From positions 1 to 16,550 of the forward strand of contig JANDJZ010000846.1 of the NCBI GenBank assembly GCA_027943245.1: a stretch of DNA of 16,550 bases. Reading direction: 5' to 3'. The stretch's first letter is position 1; the number at the start of each line of letters is the position of its first letter. The translations under genes were made by a program, and so were the position numbers. Shown here in pieces: positions 1-9,572 of the stretch. The notes under the pieces are model-generated. The model searched no databases and had not been told where the DNA came from. It saw only the letters and a program-made list of their open reading frames with translations. This DNA comes from Acanthamoeba sp. SK_2022b. Its lineage: Eukaryota > Discosea > Longamoebia > Acanthamoebidae.

Positions 1-3000
1 GAGACCGATCTGGCGATCGTGCGGCGGCTTCTGGGGGTGCTGTTGGCAGTCCGCGAGAAGGCGAGGCCGTCAGTGTCACGAGTGGGGGGAGAGGAGAGAG
101 AGAGAGCCCGGCGAGTGGCGCACCATGAGCTGGAGGGCGATGGGGAACAACGTTTCGGAGAAGGAGTGGAGAATGCCGGCCTTGTGGGCCTTGGCAACCT
201 TGCCGATCACCTCGCCCATCTCGGCCATTACTTCCTCCTCCTTCTCGTTCTCGGCCTCGAGCTTCTCGGCCTCCTCCTCATCAAAGTCCTCGCTCTCCTT
301 CTCCTCTGAGCAGTAAAAAAGGATCGGGAGGGGAAGCGTTAAGGCGCTTCGATCGCGAACTCGCTCAACGGGGGAGGGGGGGGGGTAGCGCCTACCGAGA
401 CGGCCCTTCAGGCGCTCCTCCCGCTCGCCCATCTCTGACTTGATGGCTTCGAAGACGGAACGGATCTGAGCCTCGGTCATCACGTAGCCGCAGAGGTCGA
501 TGCACTACAGCGCGCGCGCGCGTGTGGGGGAAAGGAAAGAGGAGAAAAGGCGGAGTTAGCTCGGCGACCGGCAACGAGCGGTGAAGGGAGCGGGAGAGGA
601 GCGGGAGAAGGTGTTCTTACCTCGCCGAGAACCTCGAACATGAGGGCAGTAAGCTCGACGTCGATCTCCTGCTGGATGGCCTCGTTGAGGTTGGTGAGGA
701 TGTGCGAGAAGAGAGAGACCAGGGGCTGGTTGTTCTGGCCGGTGAGCTCCAGGTGGCGCTTGACGGACTCGAGGAGAGCGGACATGGCCGACACGGCCGC
801 CCGGCGCACGCCGTCGTGGAAGTAGAACTTGACCAGGGGAATGAGCAGGGTGGCCACCTTCTCGACGTACGGGAAGAAGCCCTCCTTCAGCTCGGCGGCG
901 TATTGGTAGATCATGTTGCACGCCGTGGCCTTCTCCTCCATCAGCGACGTGTTGATACCGATTCGCTTGTCGCCGATGGGAATGTACTGCCAGCCGTCCT
1001 GGTCGGCGTTGCCCTCATCTGTCCAAAGAGAGGGGGGGAGGGAGGGAGGGAGGGAAAGAGAAGCAGTCAGGCCAGGTTGGAATGGCGAAAATGCAAAAAA
1101 TCCGAGAGAAAGGCGGGGGGGGAGGGCCGCACCATCGCCCTGAACGGTGAGGTCGGGGTCGAGGCCGGCCGAGTGGAGGAGAGGCGGCATGACGACCTCG
1201 AGGTAGGGCACGAACTCCTGGCCGAGGGCCTTGCACACGCGGGCCCAGGCCTGGAGCAGGAACGAGATCTGCGGGTCGTCGGCCTCGAGGTTGGACTGCT
1301 GGGTGGCGTAGAGCACCTGCACGACCTCCTTGGCATCGGCGTAGAACTTGTCCTTGCCGACGGCGACGCCAATGAGGGTGATGCACTCCATGGCCTTACC
1401 GCGCAGCATGCGCGTGTCCTTGCCGACGGCGTTCTTGAGGACCTCCTTGAGGAAGGGCATGAAGGTGTCGTAGTAGGGGGTGAAGCGGTCTTCCACGACG
1501 TCGGCGATGGCGGCAATCGCGGTGATGGCCTGCTCGAGGACCATCTTGTTGCCGCCCTGGAGCAGGCTCGCGAGCTTGGCCATCAGGGTGTTGAGGTAGG
1601 GATCCAAGATGTCCGGCGTGGAGCTCTCGCAGAAGTTGATGACCGCCGACGCAGCGTGCGCCTGCACTCTGTTGACGTGGACAGAACGATGAGAAGAGGT
1701 CACGCAGCGGAGAGATAGAGAGAGAAAAGAAAGAGAAAAGAAATTGTGTGTGATTTCTCTTTGCCGTGCAAACCGCGAATGGCTCTTTCCGGTGAGTGAG
1801 AGAGCGCGGGACCGAGAGCAGCAGCAGCAGAGCCGAAACCCTGCCGCCACGCTCGGGCACGCTGCTCACCACCGGAGATGATTCGAGGCTGAATGAATGC
1901 AGGGGCAGAGGGATGCCTAGAGGCTAATTTTACACAGCAATGACTCAGAAAGACTACATGACCACCGAAAGGTGGGTGCGCGCCTCGACTGACTCGTCTG
2001 TCGGGCAGCGAAAGGCTTTCCCGCGAAGGAAGCGATCCGCTGCCCGACAGGCAAAGCGAGGCGCAGTAGTCCCGCTCTAAGGGCCGTGTGACGGTTGACA
2101 AAAAAAATAGTGGGAAGTAAACGAGGGGGGCGGGGCGCGCAGGTACCTGGGGTTGTCCCTGTCGTCCATGACATTCACGAGAGCGGGCAGGACATTGGAG
2201 TGGTACTGGCTCTGGATGGTGGGGCCAAAGTCGGTGAACATCTGGCCGAACGTGTTGCACGCCGCCCATCGCACGCGAGGGTGAGGGTCGGTGAAGTGGG
2301 GCAGAATCATGCTGTAGGAAAGGTGTGGGAGAGGGCCAAGAGCGAGTCAGCTTCATCTAGCACGCGGCTTGTCCATATATATATACACACATAACACGCT
2401 TGAAATGAAAATGTTTGAAGGCTTCGCTTCGCGGGATCAGTAATTGTTTTCGAATCACAGAGTGGTTCATGTAATACATGCGTTTAGGTTATGTACATCA
2501 CTTGCGGCGAGAGGCGAGAAGAGCGCGCGACAGACACTAACCACTACTACATGGAGCTGGGAGCACGTACTTGATGATGGTCTCCAACTGGGGGACGAGG
2601 AAACGATGGCAGCCCTCGCCGATCAGGGAGATCGCCGTGAGACCGGTGAAGCGCTGCTTCCATTCGGAGGACTGAAGGAGCTTGGGGATCATATACAAGA
2701 TCGGAACGAGGGTCTTGCCACCGAGCGAAAGGGCAAGGCGGTCGAGGCACTCGGAACCGACGCTGTGGTTGTTAGCTTCAACTTCATCGTCGTCGTCATC
2801 CTGCACGACGTCGACAAAGATTGTTAAACAATGGAAGGGCAAGCAATTGGTAAGTGATTATGATTTAAATTAAATTAAAGAATGAAGGCGGACGCACGTC
2901 GTGGGAACCCCAGTCGGGATCTTCCTCGATGTCAAGCATGAAGTTGAGGACGACGGGAATGATGTTCTGCACGAAGTTGGGCACCTTCCTGACCATGCCG

Positions 3001-4122
3001 GCTCGTTGCTCAGCAAGGGTGACCAGGAACTCGAGACCCAACTGGCGAATGCCATCTTGAAGCTGCGAAGTGTTCGCGATGGTGAGCATGGCGTTCACTA
3101 CAGTGGCCAGATGAGGCCGGAGGAAGGTCGGCTCGACATCGGCGAGCTCGACGAGAATCTGAAGAGCATCAAGAGCCTCATCTTCGTGCTTGTGGTTGAG
3201 ACAAGTGCTCACCACCTAGATACGTAGGAGAATTTCATGAGCGCCTGACCCAATTCAACAAAATTTTGGCAAGCCGAAAGAAGATGTGCGTACATCGAAC
3301 ATGATGGGGATCCAGTCCTTGAGCTGAAGCTTGTCGGCATCAGTCTCAAGGAGCTGCACGAAACTCACGCAAGCGCCCAAAGCAGCCAGCCGAACCTAAC
3401 AACAAAGCGAGGAAACGAGATTAAAATCGATCAAGCGATCGAGATTAAAAGGTTGAAGAGTACCCGAAGGCTCTTGTCCGTGAGGCCAGCATGAAGGACC
3501 TGCTTGAGCACATCAAAGTGGCCGACGAGAGATTCGCCGAGGTAGAGGCAGAGTTTGCTGAAGATGTCCAAGGAGCTCTTCCTGTGTTCATCGTTCTCGG
3601 ACTTGGTCAGGCGGAACAGGAAGGGCAGGAGCTGCGGCCACTGCTGCGTGATGTCGCTCTCGACTTCACCAAATGCGGTGAGAAAGAGGGCCAGCTCGCT
3701 AATCGTGTCGCACAGCTTCTTCCTGCCCGAGGGCGCTGGCTCCTGCTCTACGGCCGCCAGAAGCTCCGTTTTGATGGTGTGTTGTGTTTGACCATTGAGC
3801 TTCGACCAGAAGCGAACAGCCTTGTCCGACCCCTGCGGTTTGTCTTCTTTGGAGATGAGCGTCTTTCGAAGCATTACGCTGCACATCTCCCTGACCTGTG
3901 GGAGAGGAAGAATTGGATCTCTTAGCAATTTTGCTTGAGGAACGTAGGACGATGAGAAGGAATTACTGATTGATTCTGGGAGGTACGGATGGCCTGGATG
4001 AGAGCCATTGTGAGGTTGTCGGGGGCTTGCTTGACCGCATCGTTGAAGGCCCTCTCGGCCTGCCCTCGCGCCGCATTGTCCGCGGACATGAGATGAAGGA
4101 TAAGCTGTTCAAAATCGGCCAT
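1..4122 (-). CDS. IPO5: Importin-5 / karyopherin beta-3 (3' part beyond window)
   Basis: Nuclear transport receptor that binds cargo and Ran-GTP and carries cargo through nuclear pores, built from tandem HEAT repeats. Exons read on the minus strand: 4122-3967, 3895-3464, 3395-3294, 3215-2898, 2800-2571, 2311-2147, 1668-1133, 1018-621, 504-396, 305-124, 39-<1. They give 889 codons with consistent phases. The start [20 protein letters not shown] is a typical importin-beta N-terminus. Family landmarks are [20 protein letters not shown] (HEAT helix pair), [13 protein letters not shown], the acidic loop [39 protein letters not shown] and [16 protein letters not shown]. An acidic Glu/Lys-rich stretch (about 124-305) precedes [13 protein letters not shown], which matches the family just before its last HEAT repeats. 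Human importin-5 is about 1,097 aa, so roughly 200 residues lie left of base 1. The start codon follows ACAAG. The intron at 1669-2146 is much longer than the rest. IPO4 paralogues are related, but the match to IPO5 is closer. Confidence 0.93.
1031..1054 (+). repeat. GGGA tandem run in importin intron
   Basis: A run of G7 followed by four GGGA-like units lies inside the importin intron 1019-1132. At least four G-tracts of three or more with one-base loops make it a candidate G-quadruplex in plus-strand DNA. The transcript carries the C-rich complement, near the acceptor-side polypyrimidine region. Any function is inference. Confidence 0.75.
1669..2146 (-). other. Unusually long importin intron (478 nt) with inverted repeat
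   Basis: This intron interrupts an Arg codon (AG|A) between [14 protein letters not shown] and [12 protein letters not shown], which are contiguous in other importins, so no coding exon is missing. It is about five times longer than most introns in the window. It contains a strong inverted repeat (separate entry) and a small plus-strand hairpin, CCACC-GAAA-GGTGG at 1962-1975. I find no convincing snoRNA boxes and no protein-coding exon. Confidence 0.8.
1998..2050. repeat. 13-bp perfect inverted repeat (hairpin) in importin intron
   Basis: CTGTCGGGCAGCG at 1998-2010 is perfectly complementary to CGCTGCCCGACAG at 2038-2050, with a 27-base loop. After a small asymmetric bulge an outer stem continues: GCGCCTCG (1979-1986) pairs with CGAGGCGC (2057-2064). 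The whole forms a stem-loop of about 86 nt that could fold in the intron lariat or in DNA. It could be a structured intronic RNA, a transposon-footprint remnant or chance in GC-rich sequence. Confidence 0.75.
2312..2570 (-). other. 259-nt importin intron, no gene found
   Basis: Second longest importin intron, splitting an Asn codon (AA|C) with donor GTACGT. It holds a short TATATATATA-CACACA tract near 2379-2392 and AT-richer DNA. I see no RNA gene, no conserved reading frame and no clear repeat beyond the dinucleotide tract. Confidence 0.7.
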
Positions 4123-4527
4123 CTTGTTTGATGTTCTCTGATCTTCCCTCCCTAATTGACAGAAGCTTCCTCCTATGTGTTCTTCCTCCACGCGGCTACT
4201 CGCTTAATCGACGAGATGTGCGTGATCTTGTTTTCGCGCCCTCTGTTCCGCCGGCAAGAAAACCGCAACAAACCCCGTCCGCTTGCTTTTTATATTATTT
4301 TTTGTTTTTTTGGTCGTCCATTTTTTCCCGGTTTCGTTCCCGTTGCTTTCCCCCCTTCTCCGTTATTTCCTTTACAGCGGAGGGCAGACGATTGGTCGTT
4401 GCTCAAGTCATGGTCGAGCATGAGGTGCACTCATCTCTCCTTCTTAGCTTTGTGGGGGGTTTGGGCGCTCCTCTGCCTTCGTCTCCCGCTCATTGCGCCA
4501 AAGGCGGACACGTCATGCGCGCGATGT
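4123..4527. promoter_or_regulatory. Intergenic: AP5M1 3' region and importin promoter
   Basis: A 405-bp gap between the AP5M1 stop and the importin start; both genes run leftwards. It contains T-rich tracts at about 4287-4328, which are A-rich on the coding strand, and a minus-strand CCAAT pentamer (ATTGG at 4391-4395) about 270 bp upstream of the importin ATG. No TATA box stands out. The open frames across it look like chance: they have no family resemblance and no bias. Confidence 0.45.
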
Positions 4528-6389
4528 TCATTCGCTCACCGCATATCGTCCTTGGCCTGCGTTACACGCACGCCGGTGAGTCGGCTTGGCATCAAGGGAG
4601 GCGACCGTGCCCTCGTCGGGTGAACGTACCAAGCGAGTTCCACACAAAGTATTGATTGCCGATCGTCTCGCGCATGACAAAGACCTGCACCTTGGTGGTG
4701 GGACTCACGACGACACTCTTCGGGTCGATGTTGATGCCGCTAAGCGTGTGGTCTACGACCTTGAAGTGGGCCTGTACAAACGGAGCAGAATACGAAGTGA
4801 GCACGCCAGTGGGGCAATCGCTCTCTGCGTGCGTGGGGGCAGCGATGGCGTGCTCACCTGAACGTAGCAGCTGGGCCCCGTGCAAAAGGGGTCAAAGATG
4901 TCGGTGGCGCGCGACACGCCGTCGAAGACGACCGACGCGGGGAGAGCCACCTCGAGGTTGCGTGAAGCGAAGCGCTGGCCCACGTCCCACTTCAGGGTCT
5001 GCTTTCTGTCGTCCAGGACCACGCTGCCGGCGGTAGGCGATGCCTGAACGCTGGTGATCTGTCCCCTGGAAAACAGTCAAAGCAGACGACGTAATTCAGC
5101 CACCGTTGCCGTTGCGGCCCACTGTGATCGTCGCAAGAGTTGTCGCTGCTGATCGCGCTGTATTGTGTGGCTATCGAGGACTCGTACCGATTGGGGAAGG
5201 GGACGTGTACTTCGCAGTACTCAAATTCGTTGTTGACGGCGTCGTCCAGCTTCAGTTGCGCCAGGATCTTCACCTCGTTGCCCGTCGCATCCACTTCCTT
5301 CACACCTCACCGCATCAGAATTTTATTATATTTATTTTTATTATTATTAATAATAAAAATAATTCAATATTAATAACACAAATGAATTGATGATGACGAT
5401 GATAATAATGTAGCATGCATGTGGGGGGGGGGTCAACCTTCATTTGGTAGAAGCCACGCAGGGGCAGCTTGGGGAGCGAGGTGACGGTGTAGGTGCAGAG
5501 AGGGTACTGGCCCAGGGGCGGGGAGAAGGTGAACTTCTTGAGCGCGGTCAAGTCGGCCTGCACGCGTGCGTCCACGGTGAAGTTGTCCACCCGCGCCACG
5601 GGCTTGCCGCCAGCGCCGGCCGTGGGCAGCGACAGCGAGATCGTTATCTCCGGCAGTCCCTCGATGTCCGCCTATATATATATATATATATTTATATAAA
5701 TATCGTGTGGTGTGTGAGCGACACGCGTGGCACGCCGGAATCAATTCAACGCTTAAGGCGAGCGAGGGCCGAGGAGGAACCTTGCAGAAGACGGTGCCGT
5801 GCACCTGCCAGGCGTCGGGCACGGTGTCGCTGTCGTACTGGGAGGCCTTGATCTCTTCGCGTATCATGAACTCCAGCCTCTGCTTCCCTTTGTACAGGTA
5901 CGGCTTCCACGCTGGTCGCTGCACGCGCACGGTAAGCAAGGCGGCTCGCCACAAACCTGCGCCCAGAGGCGCGGGGAGTGGCAGGCCCGTGGGGGGCGAG
6001 GGCGGGCTGGCGTGCCTTGAGGTCGGAGAGCGTCTGCAGGCCGGAGGGGAAGCCGAATCGTTTGATGGATTTGATGTTGGGCACGCTGGTGTCCGAGGGG
6101 GTCCCGAACGGCATGAAGCAGTTGAGGTACATCTGCAGCTCGGCCATGTGCTTGGCCTCCTGTGTGTAGACAATGTCACCCTCGCTGTCAGGCGTGCGCG
6201 CACACGCCGGTACAACTCCCGCCCTCTCACTCACACTCACACGCGCACACGCAAGTAAGTACGTAGGGCGGCTCGTAGGCGACGGCAAAATTGGAGATGT
6301 CTTCGAGAAGGCAGAGAGTGGCCGTGATGCAGGGCCTACCGGTCGTGCGCGCACACCGTAATCGCGTGAGGCGCGACACTCCACAGCAT

Positions 6390-6485
<96 letters not shown>

Positions 6486-7118
6486 CATAGCTGAAGAAGA
6501 GGAGGAGCGCAAACGTACAGCCCGAGTAGCTGGTCTTGTAGTTGAGAGGGAGTAGACGACAACGATGAAGAGGTAAAAGAGGAGACGTCGCTCTGCTGGG
6601 ATCGGCTCACCTCCGGCAATCCCACGAAGTAGAGCTCTGACCCGTCGGCCTGCGCAGAGGGGCAAAGGTTAGACCACAGCGCGCCACCTTGCTGGTGGCT
6701 GACCTGTCGCTGCAACCGCTCGCACCTTTGGGCGGGAGATGAAGACGACAGGCCCGAGCGAGAGCACGGTCGGCGCAGGAGAGGGAGACGACGAGGCCGC
6801 CGCTGTCGAAGAAATGGCGGGCGCCTTCTTGGTGATGACGAGGACCTGCTTGGTGGGCGAGGTCCGTGCAGCAAGCGCGTTCATGAATAGGCGGACGAAG
6901 TCGGCGTCGGGCGGAGGTGGCATGTACCCGCCCTCCGTGTGCGACAGCCGCACCCGGTTCTCCACCGTCGGGAAACGCCTGCGGTGGCGCATAACTCAGA
7001 TTTAAAAATTATATGAAAAATAAATATGCGCTGTAGAAAAAAGGTACCGAGACAAGACGGCAGTGGGCTGGGTATCCTTGGCCACGTGGATGAGCCACAC
7101 GCCCCTCATGGTAGCCAT
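4528..7118 (-). CDS. AP5M1: AP-5 adaptor complex subunit mu (AP5M1/MUDENG)
   Basis: Medium subunit of the AP-5 heterotetramer, which acts with SPG11/SPG15 in retrieval from late endosomes. Exons: 7118-7048, 6978-6726, 6649-6611, 6534-6515, 6335-6263, 6180-6016, 5918-5781, 5671-5438, 5297-5188, 5065-4858, 4771-4630, 4556-4528, giving 493 aa (human 490). The N-terminal longin-like part starts MATMRGVWLI and has RRFPTVENR. The mu-homology domain runs from about residue 208: PAWKPYLYKGK, DAWQVHGTVFCK, EGLPEITISLSLP, GFYQMKEVD, FEYCEVHVPFPNR, FDPFCTGPSCYVQ, HTLSG, YFVWNSLG. These match AP5M1 specifically, not mu1-mu4. Residues 80-100 are a Ser/Ala/Pro linker. Uncertain points: a 20-nt microexon (6515-6534) is required by phase; the 6181-6262 junction has two in-frame options; intron 5919-6015 seems to start with GC; and if the last intron is retained, the stop moves to 4592. 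Confidence 0.92.
5298..5437 (-). other. 140-nt AT-rich AP5M1 intron
   Basis: An AT-rich island (TTATTATTATTAATAATAA-type at about 5325-5375) and a G10 tract at 5422-5431, flanked by GC-rich exons. Splicing joins GFYQMK to EVDATG, a contiguous stretch in the AP5M1 family. The acceptor is GAAG rather than YAG, which is unusual but supported by phase and homology. Confidence 0.7.
5673..5690. repeat. (TA)n microsatellite at an AP5M1 splice acceptor
   Basis: Nine TA units lie in intron 5672-5780. On the coding strand they run straight into the acceptor (TATATATAG), so the usual pyrimidine tract is replaced by alternating AT. Length variation here would change the distance from branch point to acceptor. 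Confidence 0.85.
6390..6484. repeat. Hexanucleotide (AGCAAC)n repeat, about 16 units, in AP5M1 intron
   Basis: A near-perfect tandem array of AGCAAC/GTTGCT units fills over half of the 179-nt intron 6336-6514. All six frames through it are open and give poly-Ser-Asn, poly-Leu or Ala-Val runs, so the apparent reading frames here are artefacts. It lies next to the 20-nt microexon 6515-6534. Confidence 0.95.
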
Positions 7119-7474
7119 CGCCTCCAAGAAATCGACGTCGAAATGGCACCAGCCGATTCAGTGGTAAGTTTTTTCTTCCTTTTTCTTTTGCAGTAGAGCA
7201 TCTTTTCTTTTCATTTATTATTGGTTGGTGGTGTGCCGTTACCCTAACCAGCGCAAGTGTCTAAACAAGGAAAGTGACTGCTGGGCGTGGTAGCAGACGT
7301 AAGGAGACTCTGTAGGGTGAGGAAAAAGAATAACAGCAGACCAAAGGGCGTCCTGGATCAAGTTAGAAAGATCGAATCTCTTGAGTTCTAGGCCTTCCTC
7401 TGGTCGCTCTCATCTGTGAAGAAGGGTTGTAAAAAAAAAAAGGAACCACACTCTCACTTCGCCTCAACTCAGCC
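7119..7474. promoter_or_regulatory. Divergent promoter region, AP5M1 (-) / dynamin (+)
   Basis: 356 bp separate two start codons on opposite strands. Visible elements are a T/C-rich stretch at 7164-7214, ATTGG at 7221-7225 (a CCAAT box for the minus strand) and an A-run at 7431-7441 just upstream of the dynamin start. On the plus strand GTAAGT at 7164 and TTTTGCAG ending at 7193 resemble the two ends of an intron, but the span is only 30 nt. No TATA box is obvious. Both genes probably share this region. Confidence 0.5.
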
Positions 7475-9537
7475 ATGGACCTCAACAGAAAGTACACCCC
7501 CCTTTTGTTGTTGTCACACTACTTCATCTACCAGCTGTTTTTGGCTCCACACTCACTCTCGAAATAATTCTAAAGGCCTTTCGCTGAGTACCAGCCGGAG
7601 CTCTATGACACCTTCAGCAAGATTATGGGTCTCGCTCGAGAGTACGCTCCCACGCCCCCACTTATCTGTTCATCCCCCCCCCCCCAACCAACGTGGGGGA
7701 CGTTGACGCGATGTTGGTGGATGTTAGGCTGAACACGAGCCTCGATCCGCCGGAGTTTGTGTTCATCGGCCAGAACAACCACGGCAAGACCGCCCTGTTC
7801 GAGGCCATCCTCGGCCACTCCTTCACCAAAGATATCCTCCCCAACCCTTCACTTCCCTATCCAAAAGCACACGTCGGCACTTCGACGTTACCCCCTCCCC
7901 CGCCTGTCCTTTGTCGGTTAGTCGGTTTGAGGTTACCCACATGTTGTGGTGTTTCCCATTGTCTGCAGCGCACGTAAACCGACCAAGCGCCCGGTGCAAG
8001 TCAACCTCATCAACAACCCGGCCTGCGTAGACCCCAAGGTGACTCTCAAGCGCGATGACTTCCTCTGGTCCAAGTCTCCCGAGTTCTGTCGGGACATCGA
8101 GGTTCCTGCCGACGATATCGGGAAGGAAATGCAGAAGAGGAACGTGTACAGCACGGTGCCCATCTACATCCACTATGAGTGGAAACTGGTGTGGAACATG
8201 TGCCTCATCGACACTCCGGCCCTGGTCCCCTGGTCCAAGCATTTCCTGGGCGAGGACGAGGACGACACCGACACTGACCGCGAGGACGAGCCCGCCACCG
8301 GTGCCTCGGCCCCCACAGAAGGAGAAGCCGCCGCTTCTGGGTCGAACGTAAGTTCGACACCCCCCGGGCCGCCCAGCCAGGCCGGCAGCAAGGTCGCCGA
8401 GTCTCCGTCGCCCGCCAAAGCGCCGCCTTCGAGCGACGGCAGCGTGGCTGGCGGCGACGACAAGACAGGCGCTGGAGGCAACTACGACGAGGGCGGCGAC
8501 TCAGGTACTGAGTCACTGAAGGGCCGCAACCGCAAGAGCAAGCGACCGACCGAGGACAAGAAGAGCGCCCGCATGCAGCAGGCCATCCTGGAGCTCATCA
8601 CTCCGGCCGAACGGTTCATCGTCGCTGTCGAAGAGGCTACAGCCGCCACCTACGTCATGCCGCGCGTCGTGCAGGGCATCGACCCCAAGTACCACCGCAC
8701 CGTGTTCGTCTACACCAAGTTCCAGGCACTTGCACCTCCGCCCCTCATGTAGTCGTGTGGTCGGCCGTGCGGACTCCAGCTCACGCTTGTTGCCCTTGGC
8801 TTATATAGGAGCACCTCAGGACGCTGCTGACCTCCAAGGATGTCAACAAGTATCTCTACAGCTTCCAGCCCAACTGTCGCACTTTCCTGACCAGCTTCCA
8901 GCCGAACACCAGCGCTGTCTACTCGCAGAGCCAGGGTCCGTCCCCTTCTGAACTGTGGTGTCCCCTCCAGGTGTAGCCACACTCACATCCACTCACAAAC
9001 TCGCCCTCCCACAACAACAGAGTTCAAGGAGAAGATCGCTGACTCCATCAAGGATGACATGAAGATGCTGGAGTCCCTCCAGTACGATAAAAGGTAGAGC
9101 TAGCGAACTTGGTCTTGCTACGTAACATCGCAACAGCTAACGCTCGAGCAGGCACATGAACGCAGTTGGCACCCACGCGCTGAGGAGATACCTCTTGGAG
9201 CAAGCCTGGCGGCACTACCTCGAGGTCATCCCCGAGATCCTCAAAAACCTCTCCACCAAGAAGAACACCGTCATGACCGTACCTGCACCTTTCTCGTTAT
9301 CCCGGCATGGAGTTCATGGCTCACCCGCGACCACGACTGCACGTATCGCCAGAAACTGCACGAAGTCGCAGAACAGATGCAAAACATGGAGGCCGGCAGG
9401 TTGCGCACGCTGGCCACAGCCTACGCCATGTCCTTCCTCCAGAATCTCGAGCGCCTTGTCAAGGGCACCCTAGACGGCATTCCCACCCAGAACGGACAGA
9501 CCCTGGAAGAGGAGATGGACACCCCAGGCACGCATCA

Positions 9538-9572
<35 letters not shown>

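Noticed and set aside
702..1718. Long plus-strand open frame (338 codons) opposite importin
   Set aside because: It runs across importin exons and two introns on the other strand. GC-rich codon bias keeps antisense frames open, and the product has no recognisable domain.
1870..1960. Possible C/D snoRNA in the long importin intron
   Set aside because: TGATT/TGACT-like pieces do not form a proper C box with a matching D box and terminal stem.
4128..4655. Plus-strand open frames of 155-175 codons in the importin/AP5M1 gap
   Set aside because: No family resemblance; they overlap AP5M1's terminal exons and the importin promoter, and composition changes abruptly along them.
6227..6874. Poly-Leu, poly-Ser-Asn and poly-Ala-Val proteins around 6390-6484
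   Set aside because: Produced by the hexanucleotide repeat in an AP5M1 intron, where every frame is open.
7246..7252. Single TTAGGG-like unit (CCCTAAC) as a telomere remnant
   Set aside because: Only one unit, expected by chance.
8348..8353. GTAAGT as a hidden intron donor in the dynamin insertion
   Set aside because: No acceptor in phase at a normal intron length; the frame remains open for 250 codons. Kept as exonic, with splicing variation suggested as a check.
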